A stretch of DNA of 64,000 nt from Rufibacter radiotolerans (GCF_001078055.1 NZ_CP010777.1:2695001-2759000); one strand, 5' to 3'. Counted from the first letter of the stretch, positions 17,286-26,995 are shown. Made by a program: numbers and translations. Notes: generated by a model not told the origin, from the sequence alone.

Positions 17286-20200
17286 AAAAAGCACCGACAC
17301 CTGCATGCGGCCCGTGTGGATGGTGCGGATGCCCTGGGGTTTGCGGCCATCATAGTCCAGGGTGATATTGAGGCCGCTGCTAAGTTTTTGCTGTAGCGCC
17401 AGATTCCAGGTGAGGTTATTACCGGGCCTGAAGCCGTTGAGCATTTCAAACGCCACCGGTGACGAATCTAAACCGGTATAGTCAATCTTAATAAATTTCA
17501 GGATTCCGGTAACGGTGCGTTTGCCCACCTGGCTTACCCGGGCCTCACTGCCCAACTCATGGAAACGAGCCTTTTCCCGGTCGCCCAACTCATTGGCCTT
17601 GTTCATCCATTGGTACGTGCCGGTAAACCGGATGGTGGAGTTTGGCTGGTACGAAAGCTCTGGCGTGGCTTCCCAACTTCTAAGCAGAAAATTCTTGGTA
17701 CTTAAATAATTAGAGGCGCTTTCGCGTTTAGAGCGGGTGACGTTCAGGCGGCTGGAAAAGACATCCGTTAAGTTCACCCGAACCAGCACCTGCTGGCTGG
17801 CATTGTTCCGCACGTCCGTCCCGTTGGTAAGCAGCACCTTTTGAAGCCCCTGCTGGAAGGTCCATTCCACCCCGTATTTGGGGTTGCTTCGGTTAAAATA
17901 GAGCGTATTGCGGTAAGACCTGGACAACGAAAGCAAAGTACTGTCCTCAAAATTCAGGCTGAAGGGATTTAATCGGCTGCGCAGGTCCTCATCTGTGATG
18001 CGCTTGTCAACGGTCACAAAGGAGAGCGCCGAGAATTTAGAGGCAATGCGTTTCCACCAGACCTCCGCTGTTTGCCAGTCACGGGGCAGGCTGCTATTGA
18101 GGCGGTAAGTAAACTGGTTGGTAAACGCCAGCACATATTCATCCGTGGGAATAAAAAGCCGAACATAATTGCGTCGGTACGGCGGGTCTGTGGGCTGCGA
18201 CTCAAAGAACTCATTCAAATCCTGGCGCCCGTCACGGTTCAGGTCCTCAAAGTAGTGCGTGCCTTGGCCGGGGACCGTCTCCACAAACAGGTACTGGCGT
18301 TTTAGCTCACGGCCGGTACCAATGGCGTAAGACATTTCTGAACGTAGGTGCCGGTCCAGGAAATCGCCTGACCAATCAATTTTGGAAAGCACAGTGGTTT
18401 CAGAGAGACTGTCGCGGGCCTGTAATTTGCGCAGAGTGATGAGCGCTGTTACCTGTTGGTTCTTTTTGATGACCGTGCTGGTACTAAAATTAAAGGTGTT
18501 GGCCACCTGCTTGTTGCCAAGTTCACCGTTCTCGGGCCGGTAATCTACCCGGCGGCTGTACTCAGCGCGGTACTTGAACGCGGCGGTATCACGGCTCTCC
18601 ACAAAGAAGAGGTGATCATCAAAGTAATTGGCCGAGCCCAGCAGGCTTTCATTGAGCTTGGAGGTGACCCGGTTCTTGTCAAAGCGGTACACGTATCCGG
18701 GCGTGATGAAACGGGTGGGGTACCGAACCCCAATCTCGCCGCGCACCCAGTCAGATTTGCTTTCGGGTTGGTCATTATTGAGCAGAAACAGGTTGGTTCT
18801 CAGCTCCAGCCCTACCACTTTTTGCGCCATCTCCAAGACATGCTGCGTGCCGTCTACCTCACCGGGGCGGTAGCGCTTGCTGATACGGTAGTTCAGGAAC
18901 CGTTGCGCATCTTTCACCCCGCCCACCGAGAACGAGAAAATATGGTCTTCCAGCCGGGACTGCCGGGCAAGGGTGGTATTAGTGGGGCTACTCCAGTCAC
19001 GGTCAAACTCTATATCGCGGTAGCGGTCTATGGGCACAAAGTTGGGGTCTGTGTATTCATAGCTGAGCGAGCTACGCAGTTTATAGGCCCCCAGAAATTT
19101 TACGTCGCGGTCGTTTACCTGGTAGCCTACTCGCAGTGCCTTGCCCTGGTCATCTCCGGCATCCAGGTCTGAAAAGCGGTTCAGGTCGTTTTTAGAGCCA
19201 GCCACCTCCAGAAACACATTGGTTTTCTCGTCCAGGCCCCAGCTTCCGCCCAGAGTCATCATCTGCTTCTGGATAGGCGTGGGCAAAATGCGCACCGGCT
19301 CGTAGCGTCCCTGCGGCACTCCGTTCACGGGCTCTACCCATAGGAAAACCCTTCCGTTCACGGTGGTATTCTGCAGCACGTAATTCCCGCCGGTGGGCAG
19401 CTCAGTAAAGCTTACCGCATAATGCGCCTGGGTAGAGTCTGTAGAGTAATGGAAAATGGAATAGATACCGCTGGCGGTCACAGTGTCTTTTTTAAGGTAG
19501 AGCACCTGGTTCCTGTCAAAGCGCACGGAATCTCCGCTGGGAGCCACCGCCTGGTCCAGCCTATCCCCTATCTGGGACAGCAGGCGCTTTTCAGTGAGAT
19601 CTAAATTAAGCGTGAGTGGGTTGTTGGGGTTATCTGCCTCCTGGTAGAAGTTACCGTATACGTTGAACTTGCCCATTTTCTGGTAATGGCTGGCATGTAC
19701 CACGCTGCGGGTGTAGTTAAGGTCTGAGTATTCAAAATCTACCCTTATGCGCGAGTTTCTGGTAATCACCCATTTAGGGGTGAAGGTGATCTCTGCCTGG
19801 TTGTAATCAATGACATAGTCAAAGTCAAAGCCGCGGGTGAGCAGTTTCCCGTCCAGGTACACGCGCTCTGAGTTGGCCAGCACAATAATGAAACGTTCGC
19901 CGTTAGGGCCGCGCAGGCGGTAAGGTCCCTGCACACTTTCAATGGGCGTAATGTTCTCAGACGCGAATTTCCCTTTGGCCACCGAGGCCGCCACCGAGGT
20001 AGCGCTTTCCCAGCCGGGCTTGCCGCGGTTCACCTCCAGGGCCCCGCCCTGCACGTTTTTGTAGAACTTGAGAAAATGGGAAGCCGGACGGTTTCGCAGC
20101 ACCACATCACCACCGGTCAACGTCCAGAGTCTATGCTGCAGCGTGATGAAGACCCGGTCAAATTCCTGCAACTGCTGGGTGTTGCCCTCGGGCTGAAAGG

Positions 20201-20837
20201 GAATGTTCTGGTCTGTGATGGAGGCGGTGATGTTGATCTCATCCGTTAGCTTTCCTTCCAGCTGCAGGTTTAGCGCCGAGTTCACGAACACGTTTTGGGT
20301 GTTGCCCACCGAGACGCCGCGCGAAATGCTACCGGTTTTGTTCAGGCCGGGCGTTTTGAAGATTTCCTCCCTAGGAGCAGACTGGTCAAAAACGTACTGC
20401 CGCTCAAAAGAAACTGAGTCCCAGGTACGGATGTCACGCTTAAACGCCGGCCCGCTCAAAGCAAAGGGCAAGACCCGGTAACACACCAGCACCGAATCTG
20501 TTTTGGGCACGTTTTGCGGAAAACGGCCCCGAAACGCGCCGGTACTGTCCTGCAAAATACTATCGGGTAAGAAAGCGGGTTCCGATGAGGTTACGGGTAC
20601 ATTAATGAACTGGAACTGGCCCGTGGCCGCGTCATAGAAAAACCGGAGGGGGCTCTGGAGTTGGCGGCTGTCCAGTACTTCAATGGTGTTCTCGGCTACA
20701 GTAAGGGAATCAAGTTTAAAAGGCAAGGGCTGCACCTTTACCCACCGGCATTTGCGGTTAGATAGTTCCTGCCCCTGCGTCTCTCCTGCCCATAGGATTA
20801 AGGCGAGCAAAAAAAGGATGCCGCCCCAGCATCTCAT
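17283..20837 (-). CDS. SprA-related large outer-membrane protein
   Basis: This large exported protein of 1184 residues has a signal peptide (cleaved near residue 22). The segment about 171-235 (RGVSVGNTQNVFVNSALNL followed by QPEGNTQQLQEFD at 215-227) strongly resembles the repeated motif of SprA, the type IX secretion translocon. SprA itself is about twice as long, so this is a shorter relative whose role is not established. The rest is strand-rich and ends in a terminal aromatic strand (RMQVSVLF), as expected of a beta-barrel. It overlaps the histidine kinase gene by 4 nt. Residues 101-113 are encoded by an in-frame palindromic element. Confidence 0.75.
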   Translation of the reverse strand: MRCWGGILFLLALILWAGETQGQELSNRKCRWVKVQPLPFKLDSLTVAENTIEVLDSRQLQSPLRFFYDAATGQFQFINVPVTSSEPAFLPDSILQDSTGAFRGRFPQNVPKTDSVLVCYRVLPFALSGPAFKRDIRTWDSVSFERQYVFDQSAPREEIFKTPGLNKTGSISRGVSVGNTQNVFVNSALNLQLEGKLTDEINITASITDQNIPFQPEGNTQQLQEFDRVFITLQHRLWTLTGGDVVLRNRPASHFLKFYKNVQGGALEVNRGKPGWESATSVAASVAKGKFASENITPIESVQGPYRLRGPNGERFIIVLANSERVYLDGKLLTRGFDFDYVIDYNQAEITFTPKWVITRNSRIRVDFEYSDLNYTRSVVHASHYQKMGKFNVYGNFYQEADNPNNPLTLNLDLTEKRLLSQIGDRLDQAVAPSGDSVRFDRNQVLYLKKDTVTASGIYSIFHYSTDSTQAHYAVSFTELPTGGNYVLQNTTVNGRVFLWVEPVNGVPQGRYEPVRILPTPIQKQMMTLGGSWGLDEKTNVFLEVAGSKNDLNRFSDLDAGDDQGKALRVGYQVNDRDVKFLGAYKLRSSLSYEYTDPNFVPIDRYRDIEFDRDWSSPTNTTLARQSRLEDHIFSFSVGGVKDAQRFLNYRISKRYRPGEVDGTQHVLEMAQKVVGLELRTNLFLLNNDQPESKSDWVRGEIGVRYPTRFITPGYVYRFDKNRVTSKLNESLLGSANYFDDHLFFVESRDTAAFKYRAEYSRRVDYRPENGELGNKQVANTFNFSTSTVIKKNQQVTALITLRKLQARDSLSETTVLSKIDWSGDFLDRHLRSEMSYAIGTGRELKRQYLFVETVPGQGTHYFEDLNRDGRQDLNEFFESQPTDPPYRRNYVRLFIPTDEYVLAFTNQFTYRLNSSLPRDWQTAEVWWKRIASKFSALSFVTVDKRITDEDLRSRLNPFSLNFEDSTLLSLSRSYRNTLYFNRSNPKYGVEWTFQQGLQKVLLTNGTDVRNNASQQVLVRVNLTDVFSSRLNVTRSKRESASNYLSTKNFLLRSWEATPELSYQPNSTIRFTGTYQWMNKANELGDREKARFHELGSEARVSQVGKRTVTGILKFIKIDYTGLDSSPVAFEMLNGFRPGNNLTWNLALQQKLSSGLNITLDYDGRKPQGIRTIHTGRMQVSVLF
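20498..20537. repeat. Palindromic element copy 7, inside the SprA-like gene
   Basis: CTGTTTTGGGCACGTTTTGC and GGAAAACGGCCCCGAAACG keep the family layout. It encodes residues A101-T113 in frame on the minus strand. Confidence 0.65.
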
Positions 20838-23800
20838 GGTTGTATTACAGGCAGTTTAAGGAAGAAAGTGGTCCCCACGTTTTCCTCGGTTTCAAACCAG
20901 ATAGACCCACCAATTGCCTCTACCCCTTTCTTTACGACCGCCAGCCCAATGCCCGACCCGGAATACTTGGTACTGAAGTTCGGTACGAAGATCTTGGACT
21001 GAACGTCTGCCGGAATACCGGTACCATTGTCCTGCACCGCTACCAATACCCATTGCGGAGATTCTAAGGTCACTTTCACCTTTATTTGGGGCGTACTAGA
21101 GGAAGGAACTGCCTGCAGCGCGTTCAACAGCAGGTTATTGAAGATCCGGACCAGTTGGTTTTCATCGGCGCGCACATAGATAGGCATTTGGGGCACCTCC
21201 AGTTCCACCTGGTGTTGCTGGGAGTTCAGGTGCAGGTCGGTGGCCTTGCGGACCAAGCCGTTCAGTTCCAGCGTCTCCAGCTTGAGGTCTGGCATGGACG
21301 TGAAATTGGAGAACGAAGTGGCAATGTCACTGAGCACTTCAATCTGGGTGATCATGGTGTTGGAGATTTTCTCCACTAGTTCCTCCAGGTTGCTGCGGCC
21401 TTCCTGCATGGCCTTGCGCAGGTATTGCAGAGAAAGCTTCATAGGCGTAAGCGGGTTTTTGATCTCGTGGGCCACCTGCCGGGCCATTTCCTTCCAAGCC
21501 GCCTCTTTTTCCCGCAGGGCCAGTTCCTGCTTACTTTCCTCCAGTTTCTGCAGCATCTGGTTATACTCATGCACCAGCAGGCCAATCTCATCCCGTGACT
21601 CATATACCAACCGCTCGTTTACCCCGGTCAAGGACGTTTGCTTCAGGCGCTCGGTCAGCAATTGAAGAGGTACGGTCAAGGCCCGGGTGGCCAGGTAACT
21701 CAAAAGCACAAACAAGACAAACAGCAACGTGAAAATATTAAGGATGGTGGTGATCAACTGGATAAGCTTGGCATTGAGGTCTTTTTCTGAATCAAAGAAC
21801 GGAATGGCCAGGTACCCTTGCGGCTTCTGGGTGGGGTTCTCCCGCAGAGGCACGTAAATGGTGCTGTACGGCAAAGACCCGGCTTTCTCTTGCAGCAGAA
21901 TGCGGTTCAGGCCCTGTTCCCGGAGCATGCTGAAGGCCTTGGGGTTTAACCGCGTAGACAAAACCCCAGCCTCAAACAAAGCCGGTTGGCTGGAAATACG
22001 CAGTTCGCCATTGGCGTTGTAGATATTCAGTTCGGCCTGGGCTACCAGGGCCAACCGGTTCACCCGACGGGTAAGCGAATCTGCCCTGCCCTTGAACAGA
22101 TATTCACCCCAGTTGCTGGTAAGGATGCTTTGCCTGATAAAATCCCCTTGCTCGGTGTAGCCCCGTACCAGATCTTGCCGGTAGGAGTTGGTTACCAGAC
22201 TGCCAATAGTCAAACTCACCAACACCAACGGCACCAGTACCCCCAGATTCAGGAACAATTGTATTTTGGTTCCGAAGGTAGAAGTGATGGATTGCACCAG
22301 CCGGCCTTTAGACAACACCACCAAGGCCAGCAAAGTGAACAGCAGGAAAGTGTGCAGCAGAAACAGGAAAGAAAAGTTGGACAGCCACGAGCTGAACCCA
22401 TAGTCAGGGGTACTCACCAGCGACACCGTCCCGTTAATGGCCTTGGCCGCCAGATGGTGGTACCCGCCCACCGAGAGCCCCTGCGAGTACAGCAAGGGAT
22501 CATTAAAGAGCAACGGCGAAAAACGCTGGTTATATTCAAAATACCCTTCAGACCGAAGCCACCGGCCTTCTTTCCATAGAGCGTAACTGGTAGCCGGCAT
22601 GGTGGCAGGCTGGGAACTTTTGCGTTCCACCAAAAGCTCAGGCAGCACGCTGTTGGGGGCCGTGATTTTGGAGCTTAACTCCAGCACCACCGTCACCCAT
22701 TGCCATTCATTCAGCGGCACCTGTATTTCCTGTAGGTATAAAAAACGGCCGGGGTCCGTCTCTGAGTTGATCAGCAACTGGCCTTTCTGGTGCGTATTAC
22801 GGGCCCGCGGCGCCCATACCTGGGCATAATCCAGCAGGTTGGAAATAGTGTCCACCCGGTTTAAGGCCTGGCCGTCTACATCAAAGAGGCGCACCGCCAC
22901 CGCGTAATTCTCTGTGAGGTTACGCAGATGGTAGCGTTTTATCTTTTGCTCTACTATACCGCGGTTCACCCACGGTGCCCTCAGCGCGTAAAACAACAAA
23001 TGGTCATGCTGGATAGCCTCAGCCGCCTGGGCCAAGAGATACTCGGTAAGGTCATCATGGTCCTTCAGCAGTTCACTCGCCATGCGTTGTTTATCGGTGC
23101 GCAGCTGCACGGCATACAGGTCATAAAACGCAGAGGCGCCTAAGCCCGCGCTTATCAGGTTCAGTAAGAAGATACTGGTGTACAATCCGGCCCGGCGCCG
23201 GAGTTTTCGGTGCAGTTGCTCCCAACCCACCAGGATAGCGCTGGAAAAAAGAATGGCCCAGTTTCCGCTGGGGGCATCTCGCCAGAAGCTCCAGTTAATA
23301 GCCAGCACCAACACCGTCATTAACGCATAGGCGAATGGAGCCTCGCTGTTAGCTGTAAAGGGCAACCAGGACAGGAGCAGCCGTAGCAGCCAACTTATGC
23401 CAATGGTGTGCAAAACCATGATCAGGAACAACAGCACCTTTGCCGGCCCAATCTGGATGTTCTGGGTGATGTCTAAGACCGGCTGGCTATTTAAGATGAG
23501 GCTGCGGTACATCTCATACCAACTGATAACAAGAAGGGTGATCACCGCCCCTATGACCAGACTGCTGATTATCTGTTTTTTAGGTGTTTTCAGGAAAACA
23601 TGCTCTAAACGCAACGGCTTGGCAAACCCGTACACCACCCCGGCCATAACCAGCAGGCAGATCTCGTTCAGTAATAAATCTCCCAAAGAGGGCGACCACC
23701 ACGCAGAAGCATACACCCGGGGGCTGAACAACTCCAGTTCCTGCACATTGCCAGGGAACTGAAACCAGAGCATGAGCAGGCGTAAAAGCGGCAACCCCAT

Positions 23801-24586
23801 TAACACTACCCATAAGGCGAAAACCTTGTGGCGATTAGCCTGCAGCTTTTGGTAAAAGGAAACCAGGAAAAGCACCCAGGCCACAATAGCCATCACATAC
23901 AAGGCAAAGGTGACCTTACCCGCGTGTAGCCACTGGCTGGGGTCTTGGACGCGTAAGGAAAACAGGTAGTGGCCCTGCGCATCAAGGATAGGAATGGCGC
24001 CCCTGGATTTTTCCAGTTGAATGGCCCCGGAATGATCTTCAAAAATCTCGGGGTTGAGGCCGCTTCTCAAATACGCATTACTAATGTCATACCGCGTCTC
24101 CAGAGGAATAACGGCCAGGAGCGAGTAAATAGGGGAAGGTTGCTGTTTGAGGACCAAAAAACGTCCAAACCTGCTTTCTAACACCTGCAGGCCGGGCCGC
24201 AGAAATCGGGGCGCAATATCCAGCCGGGTGGTATGGTCTGACCAAAATATTAATTTGTGCTGCTGGTAAATAAAGAGCGGGACCTGGGCATGCGGCAGTA
24301 CCTGGGTAAAGAAACCCGAATCTGGGGGCAGGTGCTCTGCGACTTCGCGTAGTTCCTGGGTGGCCTGCTGAATCTTACTTTGAAGCTTGCCAGTCACTTC
24401 CTGACTCATTTTCTTCTGAGGCGCTTCCAGCAATTCCCGCTGAATACTAATCTGCAGAAAAGCCGCTACTCCCCCCAACAAAAGGGACAGCAAAAGAAAA
24501 AGAAGAGGAATAGTATAACGGTGGGGCTTCAATGCTGCTTTTTTCCTGAACTTAGCCATAATACGGGCAAAAACCCCGGAAGTCAC
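20834..24586 (-). CDS. Very large membrane sensor histidine kinase
   Basis: This is a membrane signal-transduction kinase of 1250 residues. The N-terminus has a membrane helix (about 24-46) and an extracytoplasmic region. A polytopic block follows (about 220-480), then a second extracytoplasmic region, and a further membrane pair with HAMP linker (about 945-1020). The HisKA domain has the phosphorylated H1040 in HEIKNPLTP, and the HATPase domain has NNLLLNALQ, DNGTGIP and GSGIGLAVVKK. No response regulator lies beside it. It overlaps the SprA-like gene by 4 nt, so the kinase may monitor or regulate that envelope protein. R326-Q338 are encoded by an in-frame palindromic element. Confidence 0.9.
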   Translation of the reverse strand: MTSGVFARIMAKFRKKAALKPHRYTIPLLFLLLSLLLGGVAAFLQISIQRELLEAPQKKMSQEVTGKLQSKIQQATQELREVAEHLPPDSGFFTQVLPHAQVPLFIYQQHKLIFWSDHTTRLDIAPRFLRPGLQVLESRFGRFLVLKQQPSPIYSLLAVIPLETRYDISNAYLRSGLNPEIFEDHSGAIQLEKSRGAIPILDAQGHYLFSLRVQDPSQWLHAGKVTFALYVMAIVAWVLFLVSFYQKLQANRHKVFALWVVLMGLPLLRLLMLWFQFPGNVQELELFSPRVYASAWWSPSLGDLLLNEICLLVMAGVVYGFAKPLRLEHVFLKTPKKQIISSLVIGAVITLLVISWYEMYRSLILNSQPVLDITQNIQIGPAKVLLFLIMVLHTIGISWLLRLLLSWLPFTANSEAPFAYALMTVLVLAINWSFWRDAPSGNWAILFSSAILVGWEQLHRKLRRRAGLYTSIFLLNLISAGLGASAFYDLYAVQLRTDKQRMASELLKDHDDLTEYLLAQAAEAIQHDHLLFYALRAPWVNRGIVEQKIKRYHLRNLTENYAVAVRLFDVDGQALNRVDTISNLLDYAQVWAPRARNTHQKGQLLINSETDPGRFLYLQEIQVPLNEWQWVTVVLELSSKITAPNSVLPELLVERKSSQPATMPATSYALWKEGRWLRSEGYFEYNQRFSPLLFNDPLLYSQGLSVGGYHHLAAKAINGTVSLVSTPDYGFSSWLSNFSFLFLLHTFLLFTLLALVVLSKGRLVQSITSTFGTKIQLFLNLGVLVPLVLVSLTIGSLVTNSYRQDLVRGYTEQGDFIRQSILTSNWGEYLFKGRADSLTRRVNRLALVAQAELNIYNANGELRISSQPALFEAGVLSTRLNPKAFSMLREQGLNRILLQEKAGSLPYSTIYVPLRENPTQKPQGYLAIPFFDSEKDLNAKLIQLITTILNIFTLLFVLFVLLSYLATRALTVPLQLLTERLKQTSLTGVNERLVYESRDEIGLLVHEYNQMLQKLEESKQELALREKEAAWKEMARQVAHEIKNPLTPMKLSLQYLRKAMQEGRSNLEELVEKISNTMITQIEVLSDIATSFSNFTSMPDLKLETLELNGLVRKATDLHLNSQQHQVELEVPQMPIYVRADENQLVRIFNNLLLNALQAVPSSSTPQIKVKVTLESPQWVLVAVQDNGTGIPADVQSKIFVPNFSTKYSGSGIGLAVVKKGVEAIGGSIWFETEENVGTTFFLKLPVIQP
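23573..23611. repeat. Palindromic element copy 8, inside the histidine kinase gene
   Basis: CTGTTTTTTAGGTGTTTTC and GAAAACATGCTCTAAACG. The inner arms match perfectly and the outer arms partly. It is 39 nt long, equal to 13 codons (R326-Q338). Confidence 0.55.
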
Positions 24587-24614
24587 TTGAAAAAATAGAA
24601 TTCACCATTCGGTT

Positions 24615-24660
24615 TTTCTGTTTTGGGGCTATTTTTCTGAAAACAGGCTTAAAACAGAAA
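24615..24660. repeat. Palindromic element copy 9, at the end of the respiratory operon
   Basis: The outer arms TTTCTGTTTT and AAAACAGAAA are perfect and enclose the family core. It lies 53 nt past the DUF983 stop and is the only hairpin seen there, so it is the likely terminator of the long minus-strand operon. Confidence 0.8.
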
Positions 24661-24712
24661 TAGATGGCGGCGTTCATTTTTAAGGGAGTGGCCTGATTAA
24701 TTGTTTCTCAGG

Positions 24713-25111
24713 CTAAGGGATATTTTTCTGCGAGGCAAAGGAAGGGTCAAAGGAGACGCTTCCAAAGAAATACAGCATCATGACCCTGGCGTAACGGAAG
24801 AGAACCGGGGTAAACCCTATGATGGTAATGGCTACCACGGTTAAATACACCCAGGTAGCGGGATCACCGGCTAAGAAATACAAGCTTACGCCTACCAGCA
24901 AGACAATCACCACAGATAAGCCGTAGCTCATATACATGGCTCCCCAATAAAAGCCCAGTTCAATCTCATACCTGAACCCACATTCCGGGCATTTCTCAGG
25001 CATCTGGTCAAATTTCTGCAGGTTAAGGGCAGGGTGGGTAAACATTTTTCCCTGGTGGCAGCGGGGACATTTTTGAGACAGGCCAGCCTTGAGGTGGCTC
25101 CAGGCTCCCAC
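24713..25111 (-). CDS. DUF983 membrane protein
   Basis: The 132-residue protein starts with a zinc-ribbon-like segment (CPRCHQGKMF at residues 15-24 and CPECGF near 40-45). Two membrane helices follow (about 52-100). DUF983 proteins often sit beside cytochrome oxidase genes; their function is not established. It is the last gene of the respiratory cluster and its start overlaps the stop of the upstream small gene by one base. Confidence 0.85.
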   Translation of the reverse strand: MGAWSHLKAGLSQKCPRCHQGKMFTHPALNLQKFDQMPEKCPECGFRYEIELGFYWGAMYMSYGLSVVIVLLVGVSLYFLAGDPATWVYLTVVAITIIGFTPVLFRYARVMMLYFFGSVSFDPSFASQKNIP

Positions 25112-25353
25112 TATTTCTTCTTGCTATACCGGTACCAGAAGAAGCCTACGCAACCGGCAATCACATAGGGAATAGCCATTAGGTAAAGGATTCCTTTGTT
25201 TAAGCCGTTTGCGATACTGTCTCCAGATTCATTGTTGGAAGACTCCACCGAGGCCGTGCACATAGCGCACTGCGCCTGGCTGGGCGCCGCCTGAAACGTT
25301 AGCCCCAACACCAGTAGTAATGCCCCAATCCAAACTATATATTTTCTATTCAT
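25111..25353 (-). CDS. Small exported/membrane protein, unknown function
   Basis: This 80-residue protein has a signal peptide or first membrane helix (residues 5-24), a short extracytoplasmic part with the CAMC motif (residues 29-32), and a second helix (about 53-73) with a Lys-rich tail. The CxxC pair facing outside suggests a redox or metal role beside the oxidase genes, but this is inference. It lies within the respiratory cluster. Confidence 0.75.
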   Translation of the reverse strand: MNRKYIVWIGALLLVLGLTFQAAPSQAQCAMCTASVESSNNESGDSIANGLNKGILYLMAIPYVIAGCVGFFWYRYSKKK

Positions 25354-25405
25354 CTCAACAGCTATTATCTATAGGTAGAACACCACGCAAAGGGTAAAGT
25401 TTCAA

Positions 25406-25951
25406 CTAATAGTACGGAGAAATCATCAGGTACACCAGGACCCCAGTAATGGCCACATACAACCAAAGCGGGAAGGTCCATCTGGAAACCCGCTTATGCC
25501 TTACAAATTGCTCAGACACAGCAAAGTACACAGACAGCAATACTAACGGAACGATAACGGCCGCCAGAATGATATGCGTGATGAGGATAAAGTAATAAAC
25601 CATTTTAAGCGCTCCCTCGCCACCATAAGTGGTAGGTGCCGCCTGGTAATGGTAGGTCACATAGGAGATCAAAAAGAAGGTGGAGAGCACGAAGGCCGTG
25701 ACCATGGCAAACCGGTGGTAGCGCCAGTTCTGTCGCTTTATCTGGTAATAGCCTATGATAAGGGAGATGGCGGTCAAAGAATTCAGGACCGCGTGCAGCT
25801 TGGGCAGAAAAGAAACATCCAGGTCACCTAACTTGCCGGTCTGGGGCATAAAGAGAAGAAAAGATACCAGAAGCGGTACCACTATAGAAAGGATAGCAAT
25901 TAAAACCAGGTACCGACTGTCTGCAGGGTTACTTTTCGTCTTTTTTTCCAT
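25406..25951 (-). CDS. DUF420 membrane protein of the oxidase cluster
   Basis: The 181 residues form about five membrane helices with conserved histidines in KLHAVLNSL, YHRFAM and ITHIILA, which resembles DUF420. Members are found next to cytochrome c oxidase genes and may take part in oxidase assembly; the exact role is not established. Its start overlaps the end of the Sco gene by 23 nt. Confidence 0.85.
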   Translation of the reverse strand: MEKKTKSNPADSRYLVLIAILSIVVPLLVSFLLFMPQTGKLGDLDVSFLPKLHAVLNSLTAISLIIGYYQIKRQNWRYHRFAMVTAFVLSTFFLISYVTYHYQAAPTTYGGEGALKMVYYFILITHIILAAVIVPLVLLSVYFAVSEQFVRHKRVSRWTFPLWLYVAITGVLVYLMISPYY

Positions 25952-26618
25952 TACTATTCTTGTCTTCAGAAAGAAGCACGTTTAATTCAGTGATCAAGCG
26001 GTCAACCTCACCCGCGTCTGTTCCATCATAGATCCCGCGCACATGCCGCTGCCGGTCTACCAGGAAAAGGCTTTTCTGCAGCTGCACCAAAGAAGAGTCT
26101 TTGTCTGGCGCCGCCGCCGGAAAAGTAAAACCATTCTGGATAAGTTGTTGCATCTGCTCCGGCTTCCCTGTCAAGAAAACCCAGGTCTCTGGCCTGGCCC
26201 TAAAACTTTGTGCGTACTTCTGCAGCACAGACACACTGTCTTGTTGGGGTTGCAAAGAGAAAGAAAGGATTTTTACGTCTGGCTGAAGCCGGAAGGCATC
26301 TTGCACCCGGGCTAATTGGGTACTTACCTGTTTGCAGTTCCCCTGGCAGGCTGCATAAAAGAAATTAGCCACATATATTTTCCCTTGAACGTCCTCTTGG
26401 GAAAAGGAGGAGCCGGTCTGGGAGATGAGTTGGAAATCTGGCACTTGCCGGTACAAGGTGTCATAACGCCACTTCCCCTCTACCAGGGTGCTGTCTGTAG
26501 ACACCGGAAAATACGTCTGAAGCGAAAATCTATTCACCCCAAACACCTTAAGAAACAAAAACGCTAGTACGGGTACTAACAAAAGGGTACCCAGTACCAG
26601 CGTTTTCTTTGGACTCAT
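25929..26618 (-). CDS. Sco1/SenC-family copper chaperone-like protein
   Basis: Sco proteins deliver copper to the CuA site of cytochrome oxidase. The 229-residue protein has an N-terminal membrane anchor (about 7-26) and a thioredoxin-like domain with the CxxxC copper motif in AACQGNC (about residues 89-95). The third copper ligand is normally a histidine about eight residues before the [FV]-[LV]-[LV]-D strand. Here that stretch reads LVQLQKSLFLVD and has no histidine, so copper binding may be altered. It sits between the oxidase subunit IV and DUF420 genes. Confidence 0.85.
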   Translation of the reverse strand: MSPKKTLVLGTLLLVPVLAFLFLKVFGVNRFSLQTYFPVSTDSTLVEGKWRYDTLYRQVPDFQLISQTGSSFSQEDVQGKIYVANFFYAACQGNCKQVSTQLARVQDAFRLQPDVKILSFSLQPQQDSVSVLQKYAQSFRARPETWVFLTGKPEQMQQLIQNGFTFPAAAPDKDSSLVQLQKSLFLVDRQRHVRGIYDGTDAGEVDRLITELNVLLSEDKNSNGKKDEK

Positions 26619-26966
26619 TTACTTGAAATAGTTGAAGACAGACTCTCCGTAAAAAGTACCTTCTACTAAAAGGGCAACCAATAACCAAACCAATAAAGCG
26701 GTAGGAATCAATACTGACCATATTAAGCCTTTGGTCTCATGCTTTAAGTGCATGAACTCACCTACAATATAAAAGGCTTTAAAAAGGGTTAGGATAATAA
26801 AAATTGCATTCCTCAGTGTACCCGGGTCCATCATGAACGCGAATGCGAACTCAATAGCAGTAAGAGTGCAAAGGATGAAAAAGGTTTTCCAGATTACTTT
26901 GGTCTGTGCTTTCGGGATTTCTCCGGCGTGGCCAAAGTTTTCCGTATGATTTGAATGTGATGCCAT
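26619..26966 (-). CDS. Cytochrome c oxidase subunit IV
   Basis: This small integral membrane subunit of 115 residues has three helices (about 29-47, 54-72 and 82-103) after a His-rich N-terminus, as in the bacterial subunit IV family. It is downstream of the two subunit III genes. Confidence 0.88.
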   Translation of the reverse strand: MASHSNHTENFGHAGEIPKAQTKVIWKTFFILCTLTAIEFAFAFMMDPGTLRNAIFIILTLFKAFYIVGEFMHLKHETKGLIWSVLIPTALLVWLLVALLVEGTFYGESVFNYFK

Positions 26967-26995
26967 ATCTATGCAGTTTTTAACAAGTCAAACAA

